A stretch of 64,000 nucleotides of DNA, from NCBI RefSeq assembly GCF_030813055.1, contig NZ_JAUSTW010000007.1, forward strand, positions 1-64,000. The letters run 5' to 3'. The position numbers and the translations under genes were made by a program. Within the stretch, counting starts at the first letter, position 1. Each line of letters begins with the position of its first letter. The notes beneath the pieces were generated by a model. The model saw only the letters and a list, made by a program, of their open reading frames with translations, made no database searches and was not told where the DNA came from. This DNA is from Neobacillus ginsengisoli (lineage in GTDB: Bacteria; Bacillota; Bacilli; Bacillales_B; DSM-18226). Below are positions 24,349-33,967 of the stretch, piece after piece.

Positions 24349-25386
24349 TTAGCTCATTACATGAATCTGTTTATTCCATTCCTTTAGCTCGTTTTGCACA
24401 TAATCTAACTCAAGTAATAATTCTTTAATTTGTTTAATACTTAGAATTTGTGTATTATCTGAATTATATTCTGCTATGGTAGTTAGCTTTTGATCTCCCT
24501 CAGCGAAATACTTATCATAGTTAAGATCTCTTTGGTCAGCAGGAACTCTAAAGAAACCACCTAAATCCTCAGCTACTACATATTCCTCTTTTGTAAGAAG
24601 TGTTTCATATCGCTTTTCTCCATGACGAGTTCCTATTACTTTGATTTCATTATCAGCATTGAACAATTCTTTTATAGCTTTAGCAAGATCACCAATTGTA
24701 CTAGCTGGAGACTTTTGTACCATAATATCCCCTGCCACTGCATTTTGGAAAGCAAATACGACTAACTCAACAGCGTCTTCTAAACTCATAAGAAACCTTG
24801 TCATATTAGGATCTGTTACAGTTAAAGGCTTTCCACTTTTAATTTGTTCAATAAATAATGGAATCACTGAACCACGTGAGGCCATAACATTACCATATCT
24901 AGTTCCACAGATAAGTGTCCTATCTGGGTCAACAGTTTTTGATTTAGCAACAAATACTTTTTCCATCATTGCTTTTGAAATGCCCATCGCATTAATTGGG
25001 TATGCAGCTTTATCGGTTGATAGACAGATTACCTTTTTTACTCCATACTCAATTGCAGCTGTTAGTACATTATCTGTACCCATTACATTTGTTTTAACAG
25101 CTTCAAGTGGAAAAAACTCGCAAGATGGGACTTGTTTTAATGCTGCTGCATGGAAAATATAGTCTACACCAAACATAGCATTTTTAACACTCGCTAGATC
25201 TCTTACATCCCCAATATAAAACTTTAATTTGCCATTATTATACTGTTTTCTCATATCATCTTGCTTTTTTTCATCGCGAGAGAAGATACGAATTTCTTTT
25301 ATATCAGTATCCAGGAATCTTTCCATCACAGCATTACCGAAAGAACCCGTTCCACCAGTTATTAATAAGGTTTTATTTTTAAACAT
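24349..25386 (-). CDS. capE: UDP-GlcNAc 4,6-dehydratase/5-epimerase CapE/FnlA
   Basis: A 345-residue soluble SDR-type dehydratase: nucleotide site TGGTGSFGNAVMERFL, and active-site region LSTDKAAYPINAMGISKAM with the Met-Gly-X-X-Lys catalytic arrangement that replaces Tyr-X3-Lys in inverting dehydratases. It starts the UDP-L-FucNAc pathway from UDP-GlcNAc. The start at ATG 25386 has GGAG nine bases upstream and overlaps the end of wzx by eight bases, which suggests translational coupling. An ATG three codons earlier abuts the ribosome site. Confidence 0.94.
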   Translation of the reverse strand: MFKNKTLLITGGTGSFGNAVMERFLDTDIKEIRIFSRDEKKQDDMRKQYNNGKLKFYIGDVRDLASVKNAMFGVDYIFHAAALKQVPSCEFFPLEAVKTNVMGTDNVLTAAIEYGVKKVICLSTDKAAYPINAMGISKAMMEKVFVAKSKTVDPDRTLICGTRYGNVMASRGSVIPLFIEQIKSGKPLTVTDPNMTRFLMSLEDAVELVVFAFQNAVAGDIMVQKSPASTIGDLAKAIKELFNADNEIKVIGTRHGEKRYETLLTKEEYVVAEDLGGFFRVPADQRDLNYDKYFAEGDQKLTTIAEYNSDNTQILSIKQIKELLLELDYVQNELKEWNKQIHVMS

Positions 25387-26749
25387 AATTCTCATCTCCT
25401 AATTCAACTTTAACTAAAAATTTTTTTAACCATATTGGCTGTATAATACAATACAAGCTCATAGCAATAATATTGGCTGTTACTACACCTATCCATGAAC
25501 CAAAAGCCATAACAAGAGCCCATGCAATAGGTATTTTAATAATAGCTCCTATAGTAAAAAAAATACTTTGTGTTTTTAATTCCCCAACTCCATTAGCAAT
25601 ACTAGATAATACTCCATTCCAAATAAAAATACTGCCAGATAAAGCAAAGACTGTAGCATATAAATAATTCACCTGTATTGTACTGTCTCTAAGCCATAAA
25701 TTAATGACAAATTGCAAAAATGGTATCATACCAAATTCACATATAACAGCTAATAGGGACATTAAATTTAGCGTTCTATAAAGTTTCTTAATCCAAGCAT
25801 AATTTTTTTCAGAAAGAGCCTTTGTAACAGCTGACCAAATAGGAGTTAATGCCAAAGTGAAAATAGTACCTATCAAGGTAAATAGTTTATTATAGATTTG
25901 ATATTCCACGACCATTTTAGTTCCTGTTAGCCATGTAATTAAAAACTCATTTGTTGTTGTTATAATCATATACATGATTTGAACCCAAAAGAAAGTAACA
26001 CCCAACTTCATTACTTCTCTTGCATATTTTTTCCCAAAATAATTTATGTTTGGCCTACAGTCTTTTAATTTTGTAGAAAAAACTATTACAGTAGTTAATA
26101 ATAATGGTATATTTACCGCTAAAACATTTACAATTGCCAATAAAATTAAATTAGTTGATATATCTGAAGACCTTGCTAATGAAACATATGCTAAGATAAA
26201 AATACTATTAAATAAGCTTAATAAGTTAATAAGAGCAGATTTTTGCATTGCATATAGTATAGACGTTATTAGCTTAAATAAAAATTGGAGCATTATGCCA
26301 CCAAAAACTATACATACAGTAATGTTTAGTGTTTCCTTAGAAACAATATTAGTAGGTATGTTAAATACTGCATTCCAATTTAAAAATCTAAATATTACTA
26401 TTGATAAAAACGATACTAATAATACCAATATTCCTATAACAATATAAGCGGAAGATATATACTTTTTTGCTAGTAAGTCATCTTTATTTACTAATGCTTG
26501 TACTAAGTGATTTCTTAGTCCATTTCCAATTCCCAAATCAAATGTAAGTACCCAAATTAAAACTGATAAAATGGTAAACCACAAACCTAGTATTTGTTGG
26601 TTATCAAAATACCTTATATACGCAGGCATAGTAAATAATGATATAATTAATGCTCCGCCTTTAACTACAAAAGCTCCTAAGGTATTATTTAGTATCGTTC
26701 TATTATTTTCATTACTTATTATTTGTTTTATCCTTAAAAGATTATCCAT
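25379..26749 (-). CDS. wzx: Wzx-type polysaccharide flippase
   Basis: A 456-residue integral membrane protein with about 12-14 membrane segments, of the MOP superfamily (oligosaccharide flippase/RfbX). The N-terminal VVKGGALIISLFTMPAYIRY and the paired-helix architecture are typical. It would flip the undecaprenyl-linked repeat unit across the membrane. It follows the upstream glycosyltransferase with one base between stop and start, and its end overlaps capE. Very low G+C, as is usual for wzx genes. Confidence 0.9.
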   Translation of the reverse strand: MDNLLRIKQIISNENNRTILNNTLGAFVVKGGALIISLFTMPAYIRYFDNQQILGLWFTILSVLIWVLTFDLGIGNGLRNHLVQALVNKDDLLAKKYISSAYIVIGILVLLVSFLSIVIFRFLNWNAVFNIPTNIVSKETLNITVCIVFGGIMLQFLFKLITSILYAMQKSALINLLSLFNSIFILAYVSLARSSDISTNLILLAIVNVLAVNIPLLLTTVIVFSTKLKDCRPNINYFGKKYAREVMKLGVTFFWVQIMYMIITTTNEFLITWLTGTKMVVEYQIYNKLFTLIGTIFTLALTPIWSAVTKALSEKNYAWIKKLYRTLNLMSLLAVICEFGMIPFLQFVINLWLRDSTIQVNYLYATVFALSGSIFIWNGVLSSIANGVGELKTQSIFFTIGAIIKIPIAWALVMAFGSWIGVVTANIIAMSLYCIIQPIWLKKFLVKVELGDENYV

Positions 26750-26750
26750 G

Positions 26751-27899
26751 TTAATTCTCCAACAATTCTTTTATAGTATGCACAAATTTCTCATCAAGTT
26801 TTTTTATTAATTGTTTGCTATCATAAGGTTCATTTATATCAATTGACATAATGGCTTCTGCTATCGCTTCGGGAGTTTGCTCTTTATAATAATATACTGC
26901 GTCTCCAATGACTGACATCTCAATCGCTTTTATTCGTACAGAAACTACGCGTAACCCGTTAGCCATATAAGACAATATTTTTGATGGAAAAGATGTATTA
27001 TTGTAACTACCACCTGGAATTTGAGTGCTTAAACCAATATCACAGCTCTGCAAGAATCTTGTATATTCTTCATCTTTAAGTAGTCCATCATAGGTAATAG
27101 TACAAACTGACGTTTTTGCAATCTCTGAAATTAATTGTTGTATGGATCTTGTCTCCTCTTCACTTCCGAAGCCAATAATGTGTATATGGTAATTTTCAGG
27201 GAGGTAAGGAGCAACGGTAGCAGCAATAGTACTACCACCTTTTATCGGATCAAATGTTCCGGCATAAACACAATGAACTTTTCCATCATTAAACTTGGAC
27301 TTTCTATCTTGCTCGACTTTGTAAGTACCATAAATTATATTGTAGGGTTTATTATTTTTGTTAATTTTTTCAATTAATAATTCTGTTGGGAATATAAATT
27401 TATCCGCAGATTTAAAAAATCTATATTCATTACTCTGCATTAGTTGGGAATATTTTTTTACATCTTGATATATTTCTTCTACCTCTAATATAAGTTTGAA
27501 CTTTTTTATTTTTTTTGCTAGCATTATTGGATTTATAATCATCATTGAATGATATGCGATTATTGTTTCTTCTGAATTTGTATTTTTAACCAAATATCCA
27601 AATAACCAAATCCATGACCATAATATTCGTAAATACCTAAATAATGGTCTATATGCCCCAAACGTAGGTCCACAAGTAAGTGTGACACCCTCTCCTATAG
27701 TACTAGTTCTTTTATGATAATAACCTTTATTGTTTGCTGTCCAAGATGGAGATATAATTTCAACTTTATTCCCTGATGCTACTATTGCCTGACAAATATA
27801 GTCCATTTTGTTGGTAGCAGCTAAAAATGAATTGCGGTTCTCTTCAGCATAGGTGTATGAGTCGTAAAAACCAATATATTTTATATTACCTTTTGTCAT
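26751..27899 (-). CDS. Glycosyltransferase (GT-B fold)
   Basis: A ~382-residue GT-B-fold transferase (GT4-like). The C-terminal nucleotide-sugar half contains HCVYAGTFDPIKGGSTIAA, IIGFGSEEETRSIQQL and CDIGLSTQIPGGSYNNTSFP with SKILSYMANGLRVVS, corresponding to the usual E-X7-E-like region in diverged form. Start at ATG 27899 with GGAGTGAAATT upstream, four bases after the wzy stop. The acceptor and sugar are unknown; it adds one residue of the repeat unit on the cytoplasmic face. Confidence 0.85.
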   Translation of the reverse strand: MTKGNIKYIGFYDSYTYAEENRNSFLAATNKMDYICQAIVASGNKVEIISPSWTANNKGYYHKRTSTIGEGVTLTCGPTFGAYRPLFRYLRILWSWIWLFGYLVKNTNSEETIIAYHSMMIINPIMLAKKIKKFKLILEVEEIYQDVKKYSQLMQSNEYRFFKSADKFIFPTELLIEKINKNNKPYNIIYGTYKVEQDRKSKFNDGKVHCVYAGTFDPIKGGSTIAATVAPYLPENYHIHIIGFGSEEETRSIQQLISEIAKTSVCTITYDGLLKDEEYTRFLQSCDIGLSTQIPGGSYNNTSFPSKILSYMANGLRVVSVRIKAIEMSVIGDAVYYYKEQTPEAIAEAIMSIDINEPYDSKQLIKKLDEKFVHTIKELLEN

Positions 27900-27903
27900 A
27901 ATT

Positions 27904-28950
27904 TCACTCCCAATAAAATTTGAATGGACTAACATTCAAATATCCGTTACCCGTAGTTTTTTGAAAGAAATATAACAATGCAAAAATAAGTACACCAACT
28001 ACTAATATTCTAATTTTTGCATCCCGTTGATTCTTTACTACTTCTGGGAGTAGCAAAGTTATAAATAAATAGTAATAATAACCTGCTCTCATTACTACAC
28101 TTGACTGACTTGCAAATATTTGAATTAGTATTGCAACAAGCATATAGTTTTTATAAATATTAAATCTTATATCTTCCTTATCTTTACTTCCAAAAATATA
28201 CGCAAGTATTAATACGAAAATCATAACAAAAAGCATTGTATAAGCATTCGTAGACTCTACTTCCCCTGCAGCACCCTTATATAAACGATAGATTAATAAA
28301 AATATTTTTGTTTTTAAAATAAATATAAGGATTAACGACGGAATAATAAAAAAGAAATGAGTAGATTTTAATCTTAAATAAGATAACGGGTATGCAAATA
28401 TAAAAATAATAGCTGTGGTGTGAAAAGACATAGCCAAGGCAACACATAATATAAATTTTATTAAACTTTTTTCCTGTATATATTTAAAGCTAAAAAATAC
28501 AATTGCCATGGCAATTGACTGCCGTAATCCCGAAAAACTAAATGTAAAAAATCCTAAAGTGATATAAATAAAAACACTTAGTCCAGGCATTTTGGAATTT
28601 TTTAACCAGGTAAATGCAATAGGTGCAATAATAGTTAGTGCAACAACTGCTAGATACCCTTGATCGGAGAAATTTAATTTAGAAAAAATTTGAGAGTAGA
28701 AGATATATCCTGGTTCAAAATTAAATAAGCGTTCTCCCTTAAAAATATTAATACTGTCTACCATATGATATCCTGGTAGATATGAAATTAAATCATTACC
28801 AATAGTTTCAGCTCTCAAGGCCTGAATTAAAAAAATTCCAACACAGCCTAAAACAATTACAATTTTATTTCGCAATTGTTTATTCTTAATATCTATTGAT
28901 AACAGAGATACTATTCCAACCCATAAGATAAGGCAATAAAAAACCGTCAT
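27904..28950 (-). CDS. wzy: EpsG/Wzy-like polysaccharide polymerase
   Basis: A 348-residue polytopic membrane protein with about ten segments. It begins with a tight cluster of hydrophobic helices and shows GNDLISYLPGYH and FSGLRQSIAMAIVFFS, the EpsG-family motif region. In a Wzx/Wzy system it joins flipped repeat units outside the membrane. Start ATG with AAAGGAAAG upstream. Confidence 0.85.
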   Translation of the reverse strand: MTVFYCLILWVGIVSLLSIDIKNKQLRNKIVIVLGCVGIFLIQALRAETIGNDLISYLPGYHMVDSINIFKGERLFNFEPGYIFYSQIFSKLNFSDQGYLAVVALTIIAPIAFTWLKNSKMPGLSVFIYITLGFFTFSFSGLRQSIAMAIVFFSFKYIQEKSLIKFILCVALAMSFHTTAIIFIFAYPLSYLRLKSTHFFFIIPSLILIFILKTKIFLLIYRLYKGAAGEVESTNAYTMLFVMIFVLILAYIFGSKDKEDIRFNIYKNYMLVAILIQIFASQSSVVMRAGYYYYLFITLLLPEVVKNQRDAKIRILVVGVLIFALLYFFQKTTGNGYLNVSPFKFYWE

Positions 28951-29021
28951 TATGCTTTCCTTTCTTTCAATAAGCGCCTTACTAAATAAAAAAGGCTCTA
29001 ATATAGTTAGACTATTTGTTA

Positions 29022-30239
29022 TTATTCACTCTTATTCACTAACTCCTTATATAGCGTTAAATAGCTCTCGCACATCTTTTCTTTCGAATAGTAGCCTTGC
29101 GCTTTCTCGACAATCACATTGACTACTGTAGATTTAAGTTCTATCCATTCATGTACTGTTCTCTCTAAAGCATCTAAATCCCCATATTCTACAAACTCAC
29201 TATATTCTCGTAATGAAATCTGTTCCGGTGCCCCTGCCTTAAATCCTACAACTGGAGTTCCACAGGATAGCGACTCCGCGCATACCATCGAAAAGGTTTC
29301 ACGTTTACTCGTAATTACAGTCAAATCTGCCATTGAGTAATATGCCGCTAATTCATTTTGGTCATTTATTCTACCAACATCAATTATATTATCGGGTAAT
29401 TTAAGATTCTTATCTGTATTACCAACAACAATAATTTTTATATTTTTATCCTTTAATCTTTCTGAAAGTTCTCTAATATATTTGCCACCTTTAATTTCAT
29501 TAGAAAAATTAGCCGTTATATGGCATATTATTTTTTCATCTGTCAGTTTTAAATCTCTCTTAATATTACTAAAATCGCATGGATGAAATACATTAACCGT
29601 ATCAATGCCATTAAGTATAGTACAATGTTTTTTATTTCCTAAAATGACTGACTGTCTGGCTCTTTCTTCTAACCAAGGTGAAACTGAGGTTACTATGAGA
29701 TTTTCATTAAAGCCATCAAACGCTAATTTCATCTTTCTCCACGCCCTGTTTGTCCTATCGAACAAATAAGAAGGCATCTCTTTGAATTGTGGACAATTAC
29801 CACAACCAGTTTTCCACTTTTCGCATTCAAACGCATGCCCGCAGCCACCAGTATACATAAACTCTGCGTGCATTGTCAGAATTGTCTTTATACCACTTTT
29901 CTTTAAATAGGCGATTAACCAATATATATTAACAAAAAAGCCATTAATACAGTGAAGGTGGATAATATCAGGCTTTTCTTTTTTTAGAATACGGATAAGT
30001 TTAATAGTAGCAAAGAAGGAACCGTTAAATTCAAGTCCAGTAATACGAGATTTAATGTTATTTAATTTTGCCAGTAACTCGCTTGATGTTTTATATTCAT
30101 CAGGCCCATTAGGTTTTTGCCCTCGACCATAACAAACAATCGACTCAATCCCCTTATCCTTAAGAACATTATGAATATCGTACACAATTTTCCCAGTGCT
30201 ACCTTTTTTATAAACAACATTTATTTGTAATATTTTCAT
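29022..30239 (-). CDS. Glycosyltransferase family 4
   Basis: A 405-residue GT-B retaining transferase. The N-terminus has the loop VVYKKGSTGKIVYDIHNVLKD and HLHCINGFFVNIYWL; a cysteine-rich insertion CGHAFECEKWKTGCGNCPQF is common in WcaC/Cap-type family members. The C-terminal half has the E-X7-E motif in ETFSMVCAESLSCGTPVVGF. The sugar is unknown. It is two bases upstream-adjacent to the next glycosyltransferase gene (stop 30242, start 30239), so they are co-translated. Confidence 0.92.
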   Translation of the reverse strand: MKILQINVVYKKGSTGKIVYDIHNVLKDKGIESIVCYGRGQKPNGPDEYKTSSELLAKLNNIKSRITGLEFNGSFFATIKLIRILKKEKPDIIHLHCINGFFVNIYWLIAYLKKSGIKTILTMHAEFMYTGGCGHAFECEKWKTGCGNCPQFKEMPSYLFDRTNRAWRKMKLAFDGFNENLIVTSVSPWLEERARQSVILGNKKHCTILNGIDTVNVFHPCDFSNIKRDLKLTDEKIICHITANFSNEIKGGKYIRELSERLKDKNIKIIVVGNTDKNLKLPDNIIDVGRINDQNELAAYYSMADLTVITSKRETFSMVCAESLSCGTPVVGFKAGAPEQISLREYSEFVEYGDLDALERTVHEWIELKSTVVNVIVEKAQGYYSKEKMCESYLTLYKELVNKSE

Positions 30240-30241
30240 AT

Positions 30242-31525
30242 TTATTCCTTGACTAGATTTCTAAATATATTTTTTAGTTTATTTGAATTTACTATAATAT
30301 CATGATTTTTTTTCGCAAGATTCTTTGCATTTATTATTATTTGATCATCTATGTCATTTTCAATAAAGTATTCAATTAGTTTATTCTCAATCATATTTTC
30401 ATCCTCAATAATATACGCCGCATTATTTTCTTTTAAATAATCGATAGAGGCAATGCCTGATGGTCCAACAGCAAGAAATGCTCTATTACTTGCAAGGCAA
30501 TCTGCTATTTTGGTAGATATCGAATACCTTACCCGGCTTACATCCTCTTGTGCAAATGATTCTACATGCAACAAAATATCTGTTTCATGATATATTTTTT
30601 TAACCATTTCAGCATCAGCTGCACCTTTAAAGATTAAAGAATTACCTATAGATAATTTAGAAATTATCTCCTGATCACTAGTAATCGAGTAAATATTCAA
30701 AACTATCCTTAAACCATCCGAGTTAATTTTCTCCAACTCTTTACCTATCTTATATAGTGTTTTCCACCGATTCCCAGATATATTTCCGACAAATGACATG
30801 GTAAAAGGCTTCTTTGATTTCTTAACCTCTGATTGATACATCCCATATGGCGTCAAGATAACTTGGCCTGATTTACCGAATAAATTCTTATATTTTTCCA
30901 TCATAGATTGGCTAATAAAAACCAATTCTTGTGATTGACCAACCAGTTTTTTGATATTATTTCTAAATAACTTCAATCTTACCTTTGAAGTCATAGACCA
31001 TATATATGAGCTATACGAAAAATCATAATAGTCATCGCAAAAATAAGTAACTAAAGGAATGTTATATTTGATAGAAATAAACATTGCAATGTTGCTAGAG
31101 AACATTGAATACCCCGCAGCAAGAAATATAACATCTGGCTTATAATTATTTAACCAATTGATTAATTCTTTTGATTTCCAATTCCCAAATTTCCACATCA
31201 AATCTCTTAGAAAAAGTTTACCGGCAGTTTTATTTTTTCCAATCTGATTTAATCCACTTGTTTGTATTATACTCTGGCCATTCTTTATATCATCAAAACC
31301 GATTGTTCTTCCATGACTTTGTAAAGTAAATAATGATTTAAGAATATCCATATCCGTAATTTGATATGTTGACTCGCATATTTTAATATTTGGCTCTGTA
31401 GAATGAAAGCATAATTGGATAACATCCTTTTTATCATACTCTTTAAACAAAGTAGCAAGTGTTTTCCCCATATTATTGTATATATTAAATGCATTATGGC
31501 TTATAACTAAAACTCTCAAATCCAT
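30242..31525 (-). CDS. Glycosyltransferase (GT-B fold)
   Basis: A 427-residue GT4-like protein: VLVISHNAFNIYNNMGKTL at the N-terminus, VTYFCDDYYDFSYSSYIWS in the middle, and FVGNISGNRWKTLYKIGKEL with ISTKIADCLASNRAFLAVGP in the C-terminal donor domain. The usual E-X7-E is not clear, so the donor is uncertain. ATG is preceded by GGCAGGGG. Confidence 0.8.
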   Translation of the reverse strand: MDLRVLVISHNAFNIYNNMGKTLATLFKEYDKKDVIQLCFHSTEPNIKICESTYQITDMDILKSLFTLQSHGRTIGFDDIKNGQSIIQTSGLNQIGKNKTAGKLFLRDLMWKFGNWKSKELINWLNNYKPDVIFLAAGYSMFSSNIAMFISIKYNIPLVTYFCDDYYDFSYSSYIWSMTSKVRLKLFRNNIKKLVGQSQELVFISQSMMEKYKNLFGKSGQVILTPYGMYQSEVKKSKKPFTMSFVGNISGNRWKTLYKIGKELEKINSDGLRIVLNIYSITSDQEIISKLSIGNSLIFKGAADAEMVKKIYHETDILLHVESFAQEDVSRVRYSISTKIADCLASNRAFLAVGPSGIASIDYLKENNAAYIIEDENMIENKLIEYFIENDIDDQIIINAKNLAKKNHDIIVNSNKLKNIFRNLVKE

Positions 31526-31554
31526 CTACCCCTGCCAAAATTAATTTCTACTTC

Positions 31555-32058
31555 TTACAATATGCTATATTTATAGTTTTCTTCTTTTATTATAATTCTC
31601 GGCTTGTCCAACACTACTGTTGCATTATCAGGAATATCAGTACACACAATGCAATTTGCACCAATTCTTACATTGTTCCCAATATGAACACCTCCAAATA
31701 TTTTTGCACCAGGTCCAATAAAACAATTGTCTCCGATTGTAGGGGATTGTCCTTTACTCCTGCCTATAGTTACTTGATGTCCTATTTGGCAATTAGATCC
31801 GATAATAGATTGTGCAGAAATTACGATGCCAATTAATCCATGAGGCAGGATTGGCGAATCTTTAAAATTACATTTCCCATTTTCTGTTTTTGTACCAAGA
31901 TAGGCTCCTTGCTTACCTTCGGTTCTTTTAATGTAGTAAAGGTAAAAAGCTTTCTTTATCCTCGAAATATTGGGATTATATATCGCGAATCTCCTTTTCC
32001 AATATTTTTTGTGGTTATAGCAGCGAGTATAATTCTGTAATATTTTTCTGAAATTCAT
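31555..32058 (-). CDS. Hexapeptide-repeat O-acetyltransferase (CysE-like fold)
   Basis: A 167-residue left-handed beta-helix acyltransferase. Isoleucine-patch hexapeptides run from about residue 75 to 150 (for example IIGSNCQIGHQVTIG, PTIGDNCFIGPGAKIFG, NNVRIGANCIV), with the catalytic-type His in GHQVTIG. Within a capsule operon it most likely O-acetylates a sugar of the repeat unit rather than serine. The gap to the preceding gene is two bases. Confidence 0.88.
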   Translation of the reverse strand: MNFRKILQNYTRCYNHKKYWKRRFAIYNPNISRIKKAFYLYYIKRTEGKQGAYLGTKTENGKCNFKDSPILPHGLIGIVISAQSIIGSNCQIGHQVTIGRSKGQSPTIGDNCFIGPGAKIFGGVHIGNNVRIGANCIVCTDIPDNATVVLDKPRIIIKEENYKYSIL

Positions 32059-32060
32059 TT

Positions 32061-33176
32061 CTAATTCTTGTCCTCATTTGTTAATTCTAATTTTGTATTC
32101 TCCATACTTCTAATCATTCTAAAGTATGCCTCTTTAAGCCCAATCTCTGGCTTCCAACCTAGTGCTTGCATTTTCATTGAACTAAGATGCATCTTTACAT
32201 CAGGTGCATATCCTAAGGTTTTCTTTTCTTTTGGAATATCAAAGACAACTTTAATCTTCCCATCTGCAATTTCTTCTGCTACCATTTGTGCCATATTCCG
32301 GATTGTAGTATTAGATTCTTCGTTAGAAACCGTGTATGCCTCACCCTGATTTCCCTTAACTAATAAAATTAATAACGCAATTACCGTATCCCGTGTATAA
32401 CAGTAATTACCAAATGATTTTCCTTCTGTATGCAAAACAATGTCAGTTTTATTTATCACACTCTTGGCAAACTGAGCAAAAACTCTGTCTTCTGTATAAG
32501 AGATACCTGCACCAAATGTTTGAGCCAATCTTGCAATTTTAACCGGAACATCATACTCGCTTGCGTAAGATGCACATAAACATTCTGACATTCTCTTTCC
32601 TTCTGAGTAGCAGCTTCTAACATTTAAGATGTCAATATACCCCAAATCTTCTTCTTTTACATATTCCAAATTTGAATCAGTCACGCCAAAGGCTTCCATA
32701 GAAGAAAGGTAAACCATACTTTTTACTTTTTTATCTTTGGCGAGTTCAAGTATGTTTGCTGTACCCTTTAACGAAATATTGATTGTCTCTACTGGATGTT
32801 CTATGAAAAACTTTGAATTCGTAATACTAGCACCGTGAATAATGTAGTCAATTGATTCATTGATAATAGGAGAATCATTGGTAATTGGCTCAACTATATC
32901 CGCAAAATAAAAGGTAAGCTTTTCTTTATTTAGTAAGCCACCAAACATTTCCTGAACTTTTTTTTTACTTCTTGCGAGAGCAATGATTTTAATATTAGTC
33001 TTCTTCAATCTATTACAGCATAATAAAGCTTTAATAATCTGCGAACCAATCAGTCCAGTTGCTCCAGTGACTAAAATAGTACGATCCTTTAACTGTTCTA
33101 ATGGAATATTGCTGTTTGCTATATAATTTAAATCTTCTTGTAGAACACCATCATTCGGACATTCAATATACTCCAT
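32061..33176 (-). CDS. NAD-dependent epimerase/dehydratase (extended SDR)
   Basis: A 371-residue extended SDR: NAD site TGATGLIGSQIIKALL (about residues 37-52), catalytic serine in YLSSMEAFG and Tyr-X3-Lys in CYSEGKRMSE. It is paired with an IspD-like cytidylyltransferase and a LicD transferase. In pneumococcal capsule loci a similar pair (Mnp1/Mnp2) makes CDP-mannitol, so this protein may reduce or convert a CDP-linked sugar to an alditol; that role is inferred from context only. Start with AGGAGGAGAAC upstream. Confidence 0.85.
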   Translation of the reverse strand: MEYIECPNDGVLQEDLNYIANSNIPLEQLKDRTILVTGATGLIGSQIIKALLCCNRLKKTNIKIIALARSKKKVQEMFGGLLNKEKLTFYFADIVEPITNDSPIINESIDYIIHGASITNSKFFIEHPVETINISLKGTANILELAKDKKVKSMVYLSSMEAFGVTDSNLEYVKEEDLGYIDILNVRSCYSEGKRMSECLCASYASEYDVPVKIARLAQTFGAGISYTEDRVFAQFAKSVINKTDIVLHTEGKSFGNYCYTRDTVIALLILLVKGNQGEAYTVSNEESNTTIRNMAQMVAEEIADGKIKVVFDIPKEKKTLGYAPDVKMHLSSMKMQALGWKPEIGLKEAYFRMIRSMENTKLELTNEDKN

Positions 33177-33223
33177 TGTTCTCCTCCTCTGTCCATAGGC
33201 CTTATTTACGCACTTATATATAC

Positions 33224-33949
33224 TTAGATACCTAAAATCTGTAAGTTTTCTCTAGCTTCAAATATTGCTCTGAAAATGTAGAAATCAGAAGGTGTGGTGA
33301 TTTTAATATTTTCTATAGGTCCTTCCACTGCATGAAGCGTATGACCATATTGCATCATCAATGAGGATGAATCAATCATATTTAATTTATTATCCTTTAT
33401 TGCTCGATTATGAACCTGCATGATATCTTCCAAATAAAAGCTTTGTGGCGCACGAGCTATTCTGGAAATAATCCTTTCACCAATACTAGTAATATTATCT
33501 TCTTCATTTACAGAAACAACTGTCTCAGTTTGTGGGACGACCGTTATAGCAGATCCGTATTTCTTAACACTGGCTATATTATCAGAAATGAGCCGTTCAT
33601 TAATTAAAGGACGTACACCATCATGAATTAGGACAATAGAGTCTTCAGGGGTATCACAATCAGCAAAAATTGTCTTTAATCCGTTATAAATTGATTCTTG
33701 TCCTGTTGCTCCACCGGGAACGATCCATTTTACTTTAGTAATAAAGTCTCTTCTGATTAATTCCTTCAGGTAGTCAATCCAGCCTTCAATACATACAACA
33801 ATAATATTATCTATTTCATCATGTCTTTCAAAATACTCTAGAGTATGAATAATAATGGCTTTACCATTCAGCTCTAAGAATTGCTTAGGTTTTGTTTTAC
33901 TATTCATTCTTGTACCGGCTCCACCGGCAAATATAAGTGCTGTATTCAT
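33224..33949 (-). CDS. IspD/TarI-family cytidylyltransferase
   Basis: A 241-residue GT-A-fold nucleotidyltransferase: CTP-binding loop ALIFAGGAGTRMNSKTKPKQ, then LIHDGVRPLI (the family's metal/nucleotide site) and RIARAPQSF. The sequence is nearer to TarI-type ribitol-5-phosphate cytidylyltransferases and capsule relatives than to IspD of isoprenoid synthesis. It probably activates a sugar or alditol phosphate as a CDP donor for the LicD protein encoded just upstream. Confidence 0.9.
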   Translation of the reverse strand: MNTALIFAGGAGTRMNSKTKPKQFLELNGKAIIIHTLEYFERHDEIDNIIVVCIEGWIDYLKELIRRDFITKVKWIVPGGATGQESIYNGLKTIFADCDTPEDSIVLIHDGVRPLINERLISDNIASVKKYGSAITVVPQTETVVSVNEEDNITSIGERIISRIARAPQSFYLEDIMQVHNRAIKDNKLNMIDSSSLMMQYGHTLHAVEGPIENIKITTPSDFYIFRAIFEARENLQILGI

Positions 33950-33967
33950 TTTATTATCCTCTTTCCA